Shown here: positions 1 to 9,041 of the stretch, one piece after another | Numbering within the stretch: the first letter of the stretch is position 1 | Layout: every line of letters starts with the position of its first letter | Assembly: GCF_001695835.1 (NCBI RefSeq) | Contig: NZ_MBSO01000012.1 | Span: forward strand, 310,001-374,000 | Reading direction: 5' to 3' | Length of the DNA stretch: 64,000 bases | Source of the DNA: Ensifer sp. LC11 | Lineage (GTDB): Bacteria; Pseudomonadota; Alphaproteobacteria; Rhizobiales; Rhizobiaceae | The notes under the pieces: generated by a model | Seen by the model: only the letters and a program-made list of their open reading frames with translations | The model's database searches: none | What the model was told of the DNA's origin: nothing | Made by a program: the position numbers and the translations under genes

Positions 1-807
1 GATCGTCGCCGAGACGATTTCGAGATATTGCAGCGGCGCCAGCACCGAGGCCGGGGCGGCGCGATAGGCATAGACGCCGAGCACGCCCGATATGGTGGCG
101 GTGACGCCGACGCCGAGCAGGTAGTACCAGGTGACGCCTTCCGGCCAGACCGGATCGAAGACGCTGGAGCCGGTACCTTCGCCGAAATAGAGCAGCACGA
201 GGCAGAAGAGGCCGCCCCAGATGCCGGCGTGAAACTGCATCGACCAGGGGTCTTCGTTCTGCGCGACCATGCGGGTGACGAGCAGGAACACGGCAAGGCC
301 GAAGGCGGCGACAACTGGCAGAAGGGCAATCCACCCGACTTCCTGCATGCTCGGCTGGATGACGAGCAGCGCACCGAAAAAGCCGACGCCGCAGGCGGTG
401 TAGCGGCGCCAGCCGATGGTCTCCTTCAAAAAGATGCTGCCGAGGATCGTCAGGATGATCGGCTCGACGAAGAAGATTGCAATCGCATCGGCGACCTCCA
501 TCACCTTCAGCGTGGTGATGAAGGAGAGCATGGTGACGACCAGCAAGCCGCCACGCAGCGCGTGCAGCCCGGTCTTCTTCCATGTGAGATCAAAGAGGCT
601 GCCGCGGAAGAGCACGATCGGCAGGATGAAGACGACCTGCAGCAGAAAGCGGACGGCAGTGATTTCGGCCGAGGGTACAGTGGTGATCGCGAGCTTTGCG
701 AAAATGTCGATCAATGGCGACGACAGTACCGAGATCACCATCAGCGTCAGGCCGAAGGAGATGCGGTTGTGATCGGCGGCGATCTTAGGGAGGGGCATGT
801 CAGTCAT
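1..807 (-). CDS. EamA/DMT family transporter, C-terminus cut by window edge
   Basis: The reading frame is open from an ATG at 807 to the first base of the window, 269 codons without a stop, so the gene runs off the left edge. The translation starts MTDMPLPKIAADHNRISFG and continues with about nine hydrophobic segments. The segment around 'ITAVRFLLQVVFILP' and the later 'VEPIILTILGSIFLKETIGWRR' are typical of EamA repeats, in which each half of about 140 residues holds five helices and ends near a conserved Leu-x-Glu. Members are inner-membrane drug/metabolite exporters; the substrate cannot be read from sequence. The neighbour at 820-1755 is on the same strand with a 12-bp gap, so the two are probably cotranscribed. 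Confidence 0.85.
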   Translation of the reverse strand, partial: MTDMPLPKIAADHNRISFGLTLMVISVLSSPLIDIFAKLAITTVPSAEITAVRFLLQVVFILPIVLFRGSLFDLTWKKTGLHALRGGLLVVTMLSFITTLKVMEVADAIAIFFVEPIILTILGSIFLKETIGWRRYTACGVGFFGALLVIQPSMQEVGWIALLPVVAAFGLAVFLLVTRMVAQNEDPWSMQFHAGIWGGLFCLVLLYFGEGTGSSVFDPVWPEGVTWYYLLGVGVTATISGVLGVYAYRAAPASVLAPLQYLEIVSATI

Positions 808-819
808 CAAGAATTCCGG

Positions 820-1755
820 TCAGCGCTTCTTGCCCACGGCGGCCAGGCACCAGGTGGCAAAGTCCGCGGTCGCCTGTTCGCGGCCAAGCTCGTTCAGGGT
901 CTCGTGGCGCATGCCGTCATAGACGGTAACGGTGACGTCGCTCATGCCGGCCGCTTTCATCTTCTTGCCGAGCCAGCGGACAGCGTTGCCCATCTCGGTG
1001 GACGGATCGGCGCTGCCGCCCACGAGGTGAACCGGTAGATCCTTCCTGAGGCGGGCAAGCTGATCGGGTCGGGCACCGTTGAAGGACAGCCGGAAGAGAT
1101 CGAGCCAGAGCGAGACCGTCGCGTCGAAGCCGCAGAGCGGGTCGGCGGCATATTTTGCGACCTCGGCGTCGTCGCGCGACAGCCAGTCGAGATCGGTCTT
1201 GCGGTTCTTGATCGCGCCGCCCCACATGCCGAAGGTAAGCTTTGTCAGAAGCGGGCTCGGCACATCCGAGCCCTTCAGCGCCTTTTCGATCTTGAGGATC
1301 AGTTGCCCGCCGCGGCCGGCGACGCCCGGACGGAAATTGGAGTTCCAGACCGCCAGCGCGTCATAAAGGCCGGGGTCGGTCTCGGCGGCATTGAGCGCGA
1401 TCAGCCCGCCCATGGAATGACCAAAGAGGATGACCGGAAGGCCCGGATGGGCGGTGGTCGCGATTTCCCTTACGGCCCTGATGTCGGCAAAGACCTTGTC
1501 CAGCCCGTCGCGGCTCGAAAACATGCCGAGCGGCGCGTCGGGTGCGCGTGTTTCACCGTGGCCGCGATGGTCGTGGGCATAGACATGGAAGCCGTGGCCG
1601 GCCATGGCTTCGGCAAAACGCGCGTAACGACCCGAGTGCTCCGCAAGGCCGTGGCTGACAAGCAGGATACCGCGGGCATCGGCAGTCGCCGGAAAGTGGC
1701 GCCAGCTCAAGGTGGAACCGGTCGGGCTCTGATGCGTCTTCACCTGCCCGAACAT
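820..1755 (-). CDS. alpha/beta hydrolase, monoacylglycerol lipase / lysophospholipase (PldB-like)
   Basis: A protein of 311 residues. The nucleophile elbow GHSMGG lies at residues 112-117 (Ser114), preceded by an HG oxyanion motif ('VSHGLAEHSGRYARF', 33-47) and a HDHRGHGET strand-turn typical of the hydrolase_4 (serine aminopeptidase S33) family. A late Asp ('GGSADPST') and His ('DGMRHETLNE') complete the triad. No signal peptide is evident, so it is probably cytoplasmic or membrane-peripheral, acting on lysophospholipids or monoacylglycerols. The longer frame begins 30 codons upstream at 1845, but the ATG at 1755 has a GGGAGAAG ribosome binding site and matches family starts. It is divergent from the RNase T2 gene. 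Exact substrate is unknown. Confidence 0.85.
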   Translation of the reverse strand: MFGQVKTHQSPTGSTLSWRHFPATADARGILLVSHGLAEHSGRYARFAEAMAGHGFHVYAHDHRGHGETRAPDAPLGMFSSRDGLDKVFADIRAVREIATTAHPGLPVILFGHSMGGLIALNAAETDPGLYDALAVWNSNFRPGVAGRGGQLILKIEKALKGSDVPSPLLTKLTFGMWGGAIKNRKTDLDWLSRDDAEVAKYAADPLCGFDATVSLWLDLFRLSFNGARPDQLARLRKDLPVHLVGGSADPSTEMGNAVRWLGKKMKAAGMSDVTVTVYDGMRHETLNELGREQATADFATWCLAAVGKKR

Positions 1756-1937
1756 GTCTTCTCCCGGCAACAATCGACAGATCACCCGCGATTTCAAATC
1801 GATTTGCACCCTAAAGGCAATCGCCGCTTGTTGCTCGTTGTGCATGAGGTCACAAGCGAATTGGCACCGGCATAATTTTGGGTTGCAATTTTCCCGTTTT
1901 GAGCGATATTTGTTCCTGTTTTGTTTCTGTGGAGGAT

Positions 1938-2726
1938 ATGATGTTCAGTTTCTTTAAAGCGATATCGAGTCCGATGGCAGGTGTTGTAGCGGCGCTGGCG
2001 TTGTTGCTTGCACCTGCAGCCTTTGCTGCCGGCGAGGAAATGGCCGACCAGGCGGCCCCCGCGGGAGCGGCGGGCGGCCGCACCGAATATGTATTGGCGG
2101 TTAGCTGGCAGCCGGGCTTCTGCGAGACCCGGCCGGAACGCAAGGAATGTGCAAGCCAGACGGCAGAGCGTTTTGATGCCACCAACTTCTCGCTGCATGG
2201 CCTATGGCCGTTGCGCAAGAGTTATTGCGGCGTGGCGGCAGAGGTGCGCGCGACGGATCGCAAGGGCAACTGGTTGGAATTGCCAAAGCTTGCGATGGCG
2301 GACGACACCGCGGCGCGGCTGCTCGTCGCCATGCCCGGCGTACAATCGGGGCTCGACCGGCACCAGTGGCTGCGCAGCGGCACCTGCCAGAGCGGCTCGG
2401 TCGACGACTATTTCGCCGTGCAGTTGCGGATGTTGGAGGAACTCAATCGCTCGGCGGTCGGTGCACTGTTTCGCCAGCGCATCGGTTCGGAACTGGACGA
2501 GGTGACGATCAAGCAGGCCTTCGACCAGAGCTTTGGCGCCGGCGCCGGGGATCGGGTGCGCATGCGCTGCCAGACGGTTCAGGGGCGCAGCATCATTACC
2601 GGGATGACGATCGGGCTTACCGGCGACGTCTTGAAGGCACCGAGCCTTGGCCCCCTGATCCAGGCGGCAGGACCGACCGAGTTCAAATGCGCCAAGGGCG
2701 TCGCCGATACCGCTGGCCGAGGGTAA
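1938..2726 (+). CDS. ribonuclease T2 family protein, exported, with altered active site
   Basis: A protein of 262 residues with an N-terminal signal peptide ending in [10 protein letters not shown] (residues 21-30). Conserved active site I is intact: FSLHGLWP with His87. The second active-site block reads HQWLRSGTC (142-150), where the family normally has HExxKHGTC, so the usual Glu is Gln143 and the usual second catalytic His is Ser147. Cysteines at 62, 71, 97 and 150 fit the disulfide framework. The start follows a GGAGG site (1931-1935); a second ATG lies directly after it. Family members cleave RNA in the periplasm through a 2',3'-cyclic intermediate; with two of three catalytic residues replaced, activity here is doubtful. 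The gene stands alone between a divergent hydrolase gene and ettA. Confidence 0.85.
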   Translation: MMFSFFKAISSPMAGVVAALALLLAPAAFAAGEEMADQAAPAGAAGGRTEYVLAVSWQPGFCETRPERKECASQTAERFDATNFSLHGLWPLRKSYCGVAAEVRATDRKGNWLELPKLAMADDTAARLLVAMPGVQSGLDRHQWLRSGTCQSGSVDDYFAVQLRMLEELNRSAVGALFRQRIGSELDEVTIKQAFDQSFGAGAGDRVRMRCQTVQGRSIITGMTIGLTGDVLKAPSLGPLIQAAGPTEFKCAKGVADTAGRG

Positions 2727-2956
2727 GGCGTCGGGTCGGAAGGAGCGCCCGAGGTCGTTCCACGGCTTTGGCTTTGGTCACGCTTTGGTTCTGGCTTTCT
2801 GGCGCATCCCTGGCTTTGAGCGCCAGCCGCGTCGAAGGGTATGCACGCTTCGGAATAGGTGGGGGAGGCGGGGTACACGCCTTTGATCATTGCCCCCTTC
2901 CTATAATTCGCCTACATAGCGGGCAAATTTCCTTATCCCCTGCGGAGCATTCCCTT

Positions 2957-4588
<1,632 letters not shown>

Positions 4589-4606
<18 letters not shown>

Positions 4607-4663
4607 TCTGACCAACCGCCTGGCGCGCTGATCCGGCCAAGCGCCTGGCGCGCTGATCCGGAC
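4589..4663. repeat. three tandem 25-bp repeats across the ettA stop codon
   Basis: Three consecutive copies of a 25-bp unit lie at 4589-4613, 4614-4638 and 4639-4663. Each contains CGCCTGRCGCGCTGATC. The first copy is the coding end of ettA including its TGA (4604-4606); the other two repeat it in non-coding DNA with few changes. This looks like local duplication of the gene's 3' end. Confidence 0.9.
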
Positions 4664-4740
4664 TGACGGTGCCGCCTGTTGGCGGCGCCGATGCCTTGCG
4701 ACCGCTTGATGATGCGGGCGGCTTGTTTATGTCCATCGAG

Positions 4741-4770
4741 ACGGGCGAAGCGGAAGCTCCGCCCGTTTTT
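4741..4770 (+). terminator. rho-independent terminator of ettA
   Basis: A stem ACGGGCG (4741-4747) pairs with CGCCCGT (4760-4766) and runs into a T tract (4766-4770). It lies about 135 bp after the ettA stop. A further GC-rich hairpin without a T tract lies at 4668-4689. Confidence 0.75.
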
Positions 4771-5277
4771 CATTGAATGGGCTATTGCTGCCGGATGCGA
4801 GCCGGGCGCTCATCGTTTATCGGGGGGCACCAGGCCTGGCGCCTGATCCTGGTTTGAAGGGGGCGGCATTGGCAACCGCTTCGCATCGTCCGGAAAGGCG
4901 ATTGTGCGGCGTTAGTGTCATCCTGTTGCCGGAAGAGTGCGGCGAGGGGGACGAGATGGTGTGGTTGGGTAAGCCAAGCACGGGCCCGCCGCTTCGTCCT
5001 CTGCTGCCGCCTGAGAGCCGACGCCGTTGTGGGCGGCGCGAGTGGTCCAACCCCTCAGTCAGAAGGGCGAGGACGCACCGGTTGCTTTCAATGTGCGTGC
5101 TGGGGCGCTCAGTGACCATGGTGGCTTTTTCCCTTGGCGACGTGACCTTGGGGACGTGACCTCGGGGAGCCGGCCCTAGTGTCATTTTTGTGCGTGACGC
5201 CGGCGCACAAGGATCTGTTCCGCCAGCGCCATTGTTTGGCCTCTGCGCGCAAATCCGCTTGCACCATCATTACAAAT
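4771..5277. other. intergenic stretch without a supported gene; short 14-bp direct repeat inside
   Basis: Open frames exist here on both strands, but none has a convincing ribosome binding site or family resemblance. The one structured item is a tandem 14-bp repeat, GACGTGACCTTGGG at 5139-5152 followed by GACGTGACCTCGGG at 5153-5166. The right end leads into the operator-like inverted repeat of the regulator gene. Confidence 0.5.
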
Positions 5278-5299
5278 CACATAAACATATCTTTATGTG
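5278..5299. promoter_or_regulatory. perfect 8-bp inverted repeat, probable operator of the ArsR-type regulator
   Basis: CACATAAA (5278-5285) and TTTATGTG (5292-5299) are exact reverse complements separated by the 6 bases CATATC. The site ends 15 bp before the chosen start of the ArsR-methyltransferase gene, in the position of an autoregulatory operator. Its A/T-rich half sites resemble those reported for SAH-responsive SahR-type regulators; that similarity is from memory and is an inference. Confidence 0.65.
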
Positions 5300-5314
5300 T
5301 TGATGGGGATCGCG

Positions 5315-6334
5315 ATGGTTGTTCAGGGAGAACTGGGACTTGATGCGCTGGTGGACGTGCTGAAGGCGGCAGGCGAGCCGACCCGCATGCGTCTCGTCGC
5401 GCTGCTTGCTGCCGGCGATCTCACCGTCACCGATCTTACCGAAATTTTGGGCCAATCGCAGCCGCGGATTTCGCGGCATCTGAAGCTGCTGGCAGAAGTC
5501 GAGCTCATCGATCGCTACCAGGAGGGCGCCTGGGCCTATTTCCGCCTCAGGCAGGACGGTGCACGCGTAGCGCTGGTGCGGGCAATGCTTGCCGCTGCCT
5601 CCGCAGCCGATGCCGTGCTCTCACGCGACGCGGCAAGGCTCATCACTCTTAAGAAGGCGCGGTCGGAAAAGGCCCAGGCCTATTTCAGCCGTAACGCTGC
5701 CGGCTGGGACGAGCTTCGCCGCCTGCATGTGAGCGAACGTGACGTCGAGACGAAACTGCGCGAGATGGTCGGCGACGAACCGGTCGAAAGCCTGCTCGAT
5801 CTCGGGACCGGCACAGGCCGCATTCTGCAGCTCTTCGAAGGTCTCTATCGCCGCGGCGTGGGCGTCGATGCCAGCCGCGACATGCTCGCCGTTGCGCGCT
5901 CCAATCTCGATCGCGCCGGCATCACCAAGGCGTCGATCCGCCATGGCGACATCTTCAACCTGCCGCTTGACGGACAGGCCTTCGACCTCGTCACCATCCA
6001 TCAGGTGCTGCATTTCCTTGAGGAGCCGGAAGCGGCGATCGCTGAGGCCGCCCGCATGCTGATGCCCGGCGGGCGCCTTGTCATCATCGATTTCGCGCCG
6101 CACGGGCTCGAGCATCTGCGTGACGAACACGCCCATGCCCGTCTCGGCTTCTCGCATCAGGTGATGGCGGACTGGCTGGCCAAGGCCGGGCTTGCACTCG
6201 AAAAGACCACGGACCTGTCGCCCGAAGGGGCGGACGACGGCAAACTGACGGTGACGATCTGGCTGGCGCGCGATCGGCGGGCCGTAAACGAGAATGAAAC
6301 GCCGCGGCAGCGTGTCCAGGCGGGGGGAGTTTGA
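5315..6334 (+). CDS. ArsR-family regulator fused to a SAM-dependent methyltransferase domain (SahR-like)
   Basis: A protein of 339 residues. The first ~90 residues form an ArsR winged helix ('LDALVDVLKAAGEPTRMRLVALL', then 'LTEILGQSQPRISRHLKLL' as recognition region). From about residue 140 a class I methyltransferase fold follows, with SAM-binding motif LLDLGTGTGRILQLF and a later 'FDLVTIHQVLHFLEEPE'. Fusions of this kind next to metF/metH control methionine and SAM-cycle genes in alphaproteobacteria, the methyltransferase-like domain probably sensing SAM or SAH. The inverted repeat at 5278-5299 supports autoregulation. The ATG at 5315 has GGGGA 5 bases upstream; GTG 5297 and ATG 5303 are alternatives. 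metF follows after 2 bases, indicating an operon. Confidence 0.88.
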   Translation: MVVQGELGLDALVDVLKAAGEPTRMRLVALLAAGDLTVTDLTEILGQSQPRISRHLKLLAEVELIDRYQEGAWAYFRLRQDGARVALVRAMLAAASAADAVLSRDAARLITLKKARSEKAQAYFSRNAAGWDELRRLHVSERDVETKLREMVGDEPVESLLDLGTGTGRILQLFEGLYRRGVGVDASRDMLAVARSNLDRAGITKASIRHGDIFNLPLDGQAFDLVTIHQVLHFLEEPEAAIAEAARMLMPGGRLVIIDFAPHGLEHLRDEHAHARLGFSHQVMADWLAKAGLALEKTTDLSPEGADDGKLTVTIWLARDRRAVNENETPRQRVQAGGV

Positions 6335-6336
6335 AT

Positions 6337-7287
6337 ATGACGGCACAGACGCTGTACCCGGCCGAGCGCGGCAATCTGAGGCTTTCTTTCGAGTATTTCC
6401 CGCCCAAGACCGATGAGATGGAAGCGCAGCTGTTCCAGACCGCAGAAGATCTCGCCGTCTTCGGTCCGGCCTTCGTGACCGTCACCTATGGCGCCGGCGG
6501 CTCGACCAAGGCGCGGTCGCTGACGACGGTCCGACGGATGATCGAGGAGAAGGGCTTTGCCAACACTGCCGCGCATCTGACCTGCGTCGGTGCGCCGAAG
6601 GCGGAAGTCGACGCTGTGATCGATGAATACATCCATTGCGGCGTCCGGCATTTCGTCGCGCTGCGCGGCGACCCGCAAGGTGGTATCGGCAGTGTCTACC
6701 AGCCGCATGCGGGCGGCTACGACAGCAGCGCCGATCTGGTAAGGGCGATCCGCGCGCGCGGCGACGATATCGAGATCTCCGTTTCCTCCTATCCGGAAAA
6801 GCACCCGGAAAGCCCGGATGTTGCTGCCGATATCGACATGTTGAAGCGCAAGGTCGATGCCGGTGCGAACCGTGCGCTGACCCAATTCTTTTTCGACAAC
6901 AATGACTACGAACGTTACCTCGAACAGGTGCGGCGCGCCGGCATCGACATTCCGATCGTGCCCGGTATTCTGCCGATCAACAACCTGACCCAGGTGCAGA
7001 AGTTCGCCGGTCTCTGCGGCGCCAGCGTTCCGGAAGCGATTGTCACGCGGCTCGCGCATCTCGAGGACCAGCCGGTCGAGCGCTTCAAGGAGGCGACACA
7101 TATTGCGGCCGAGCAGATCGTCGATCTTGCGCGTCGCGGGGTGCGCGATTTTCACCTCTATACGATGAACCGTTCACCGCTGGTGACGGCCGTGCTGGAT
7201 CTCGTCGGTTTCGAGCAGGTGGTATTGGACGCTGGCGATGCCCTGCACGAAGCGCCGCAGAAGAAGGTGGCGGGCGCGGCGGCCTGA
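6337..7287 (+). CDS. metF: methylenetetrahydrofolate reductase
   Basis: A protein of 316 residues, normal for bacterial MetF. It carries the family signatures 'LRLSFEYFPPKTDEME' near the N-terminus, 'PAFVTVTYGAGGSTK', 'HFVALRGDPQGG', 'SSYPEKHPES', 'ALTQFFFDNNDYERYLE' and 'VPGILPINNLTQVQKF', which line the FAD and folate sites of the TIM barrel. It reduces 5,10-methylene-THF to 5-methyl-THF for methionine synthase. A GGGGGGAG ribosome binding site (6322-6329) favours the ATG at 6337 over an in-frame TTG at 6331. It follows the ArsR-methyltransferase gene almost without a gap, so it is probably controlled by it through the inverted repeat at 5278-5299. Confidence 0.97.
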   Translation: MTAQTLYPAERGNLRLSFEYFPPKTDEMEAQLFQTAEDLAVFGPAFVTVTYGAGGSTKARSLTTVRRMIEEKGFANTAAHLTCVGAPKAEVDAVIDEYIHCGVRHFVALRGDPQGGIGSVYQPHAGGYDSSADLVRAIRARGDDIEISVSSYPEKHPESPDVAADIDMLKRKVDAGANRALTQFFFDNNDYERYLEQVRRAGIDIPIVPGILPINNLTQVQKFAGLCGASVPEAIVTRLAHLEDQPVERFKEATHIAAEQIVDLARRGVRDFHLYTMNRSPLVTAVLDLVGFEQVVLDAGDALHEAPQKKVAGAAA

Positions 7288-7381
7288 GCCGTCCGGCCTG
7301 AATACCCTATTTGAGCCGCTCTGCTTGACCGCCTCGTCCGTCGCTTCATGGCCGCTTCAGGCAGAAAAGATTGCCCAAAAG

Positions 7382-7415
7382 GAAAGCGCCCGAAGATCGA
7401 TCTTCAGGCGCTTTC
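7382..7415 (+). terminator. hairpin downstream of metF
   Basis: A nearly perfect inverted repeat: GAAAGCGCC (7382-7390) pairs with GGCGCTTTC (7407-7415), and the interior GAAGAT/ATCTTC also pairs, with one mismatch between the two blocks. Only a weak T-rich run (TCGTTT) follows. Probable metF terminator. Confidence 0.6.
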
Positions 7416-7533
7416 TCGTTTGTCGCAGCGTCTAGACCTTGTGCTCTCTTGGCGGTCTAACTTGCTTGGTGCTGCAAAATGGTTTCCCGGAAATTTAAGT
7501 CCCTATTCGGTTTGGACTCTCAGCAGCCGCTCT

Positions 7534-7611
7534 TCAGATGAAAAGCATCGTGGCTACGAATACGAACGCTGCACTGATCATGAGGACATTCAGCGAATAT
7601 GTAAGGCCCAT
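7534..7611 (-). CDS. small hydrophobic protein, 25 residues
   Basis: An ATG at 7611 on the minus strand opens a 25-codon frame ending in TGA at 7534. The product begins MGLTYSLNVLMISAAF and consists almost entirely of a single predicted transmembrane segment with a short polar N-terminus. A strong GGGAGG ribosome binding site lies about 8 bases upstream, and a 12-bp perfect palindrome TTAACGCGTTAA (7629-7640) lies just upstream of that, where a promoter or operator is expected. The composition (hydrophobic run with no charged residue) would be unusual for random high-GC DNA. No function can be assigned. It stands alone in the 573-base gap between metF and the next DMT exporter; nothing else gene-like is seen there. 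Confidence 0.5.
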   Translation of the reverse strand: MGLTYSLNVLMISAAFVFVATMLFI

Positions 7612-7628
7612 GGAAGACCCTCCCTGCG

Positions 7629-7640
7629 TTAACGCGTTAA
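7629..7640. promoter_or_regulatory. 12-bp palindrome TTAACGCGTTAA
   Basis: A perfect 12-bp palindrome 18 bp upstream of the small membrane protein start. The TTAA half sites recall CtrA boxes, but the spacing is 4 rather than 7 bases, so it is recorded only as an unassigned possible regulatory palindrome. Confidence 0.35.
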
Positions 7641-7860
7641 AACATAGGGCGAAATCAGGGAGGGTTAAAGGGAAACTTGTGCTGCAGTGCGAAAACCGTG
7701 AGCCTCGAGACCCTTATTCACAGGGCTATGATCCTGAAAATATTGCCGTTTCCGCCTTGCCACATTTTTTTCACAATCGCTTCGGGAAGGTTAATGTAAA
7801 CGTTTGTAACCGAGCGTGAGTGACCCATGAGGGGACGTTTCGCGGTCTCCGATTCCCCGG

Positions 7861-8799
7861 TCAGGCCACCTGTTTGCGCCGCAGGATTCGGCCGTCGAGC
7901 ACCGCCAGGCCAAGCGCGATCAGCACCATCCCGGCGAAATCGGCCGCCTGCAGCGTCTCGCCGAGAAAGAGATAGCCGAGCAGGATGGCGCTCGGCGGAA
8001 CCAGCAAAGTCACGAGCGAGGCATTGGTGGCGCCGGCCTCGCGCATGATGCGGAAAAACAGAATGTAAGCATAGGCGGTGGAGACGAGCGCCAGGCCAAG
8101 GATCGAGAACGTCACCTCGATCGGCGGCATCGGCAGGAGCCAGGGCGTATCGCTGACGGCCGCCACCGGCAAGGTGATCAACGTCGAGGCGGTGAGCTGC
8201 CCCGCGGCCGTCACCGGTGGAGCGAGATCACGGAAGCGCTTGCCGTAGGTCGCCGCAAAGCCATAGCTGATGGCGGCGAGCACCGGCAGGACGAGCGCCC
8301 AAAGCGGAATGCTGCTTGCCGTGCCGAACAGCCCGGCAAGCGCGCTCGGGCCGATCAGCACAACGGTGCCGGCAAGCCCCAGGACACAACCGGCGATCTT
8401 GGCGGAACTGAGCTTCTCGTCCTCGGTCGCCATATTGGCGATAATGACGGTCCAGACCGGCGTGGTGGCATTGAGGATCGCCGCAAGCCCGGCACCAACA
8501 TGGGTCTGGCCGAGGAAGATGAGGGCATGCGGGATGGCGTTGTTGATCAACCCCATCAACGCGAATTCGCGCCAGCGCTGGCCAAGCGCCTGATACATGC
8601 CGAAGCGGCCGCCGATATAGACGTGCAGGGCCAGTGCCGCGAGGCTCAGGCGCAGGAACACGAGCGTGAACGGCGGGACATGCGCGACGGCAACGCGGGC
8701 GAAGAAGAACGATCCGCCCCAGATCAGGCCGAGCAGGGCGAGCAGCGCCCAGGTTCTGACGCTCATGTGGTGGCCGACGACAGTGGGGCGTGCATTCAT
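7861..8799 (-). CDS. EamA/DMT family transporter
   Basis: A protein of 312 residues with about ten transmembrane helices in two EamA repeats. The first begins 'WALLALLGLIWGGSFFFARVAV' and ends with 'LSSAKIAGCVLGLAGTVVLIG'; the second ends 'LLGYLFLGETLQAADFAGMVLIALGLAVLDGR', with the conserved Gly-Glu near helix 9. It is an inner-membrane exporter-type carrier of unknown substrate. The open frame extends upstream to 8928, but the hydrophobic body begins just after the ATG at 8799 (MNARPTVVGHHMS); an alternative ATG lies at 8766. Neither start has a clear ribosome binding site. It is unrelated in detail to the partial DMT protein at the left edge. Confidence 0.88.
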   Translation of the reverse strand: MNARPTVVGHHMSVRTWALLALLGLIWGGSFFFARVAVAHVPPFTLVFLRLSLAALALHVYIGGRFGMYQALGQRWREFALMGLINNAIPHALIFLGQTHVGAGLAAILNATTPVWTVIIANMATEDEKLSSAKIAGCVLGLAGTVVLIGPSALAGLFGTASSIPLWALVLPVLAAISYGFAATYGKRFRDLAPPVTAAGQLTASTLITLPVAAVSDTPWLLPMPPIEVTFSILGLALVSTAYAYILFFRIMREAGATNASLVTLLVPPSAILLGYLFLGETLQAADFAGMVLIALGLAVLDGRILRRKQVA

Positions 8800-8954
8800 G
8801 GTTCTGCCTGTCCGTGTTGGTCTGACACCCAAGTCATAGCCCGGCGTTGCGCAGGCGACCACCCGGTTCTTGCAACCTTGCGAAGAGCGGGCAGGGCTGC
8901 CGGCGCGCGCTGGCCCTGCGACAGACATCGCAGGAGGCTTCCCGGGCAGGGCGG

Positions 8955-8996
8955 CAGGAAAAAGGAGACCCCGGAGATCGTTCGATCACCGGGGTC
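8955..8996 (-). terminator. rho-independent terminator of the MltB-like gene
   Basis: On the minus strand, GACCCCGG-T-GATCG and CGATC-T-CCGGGGTC form a long stem over 8967-8996, followed by CTCCTTTTTCC. It lies about 45 bp after the stop of the transglycosylase gene. Confidence 0.8.
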
Positions 8997-9041
8997 GTGG
9001 ATGTCAGCGAGGTGCAAGCTCTTTTGCCTGAGCGGTCGCGC

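Noticed and set aside
1-807. Plus-strand frame MQRRQHRGRGG at the left edge
   Set aside because: It opposes the open DMT transporter frame, whose membrane segments are clear.
2204-2956. 251-codon upstream extension of ettA
   Set aside because: It overlaps the RNase T2 gene and then spans a region without coding character; MARQFIYHM is the family start.
4773-5159. Plus-strand frame of 128 codons after the ettA terminator
   Set aside because: No ribosome binding site and low-complexity composition without a domain.
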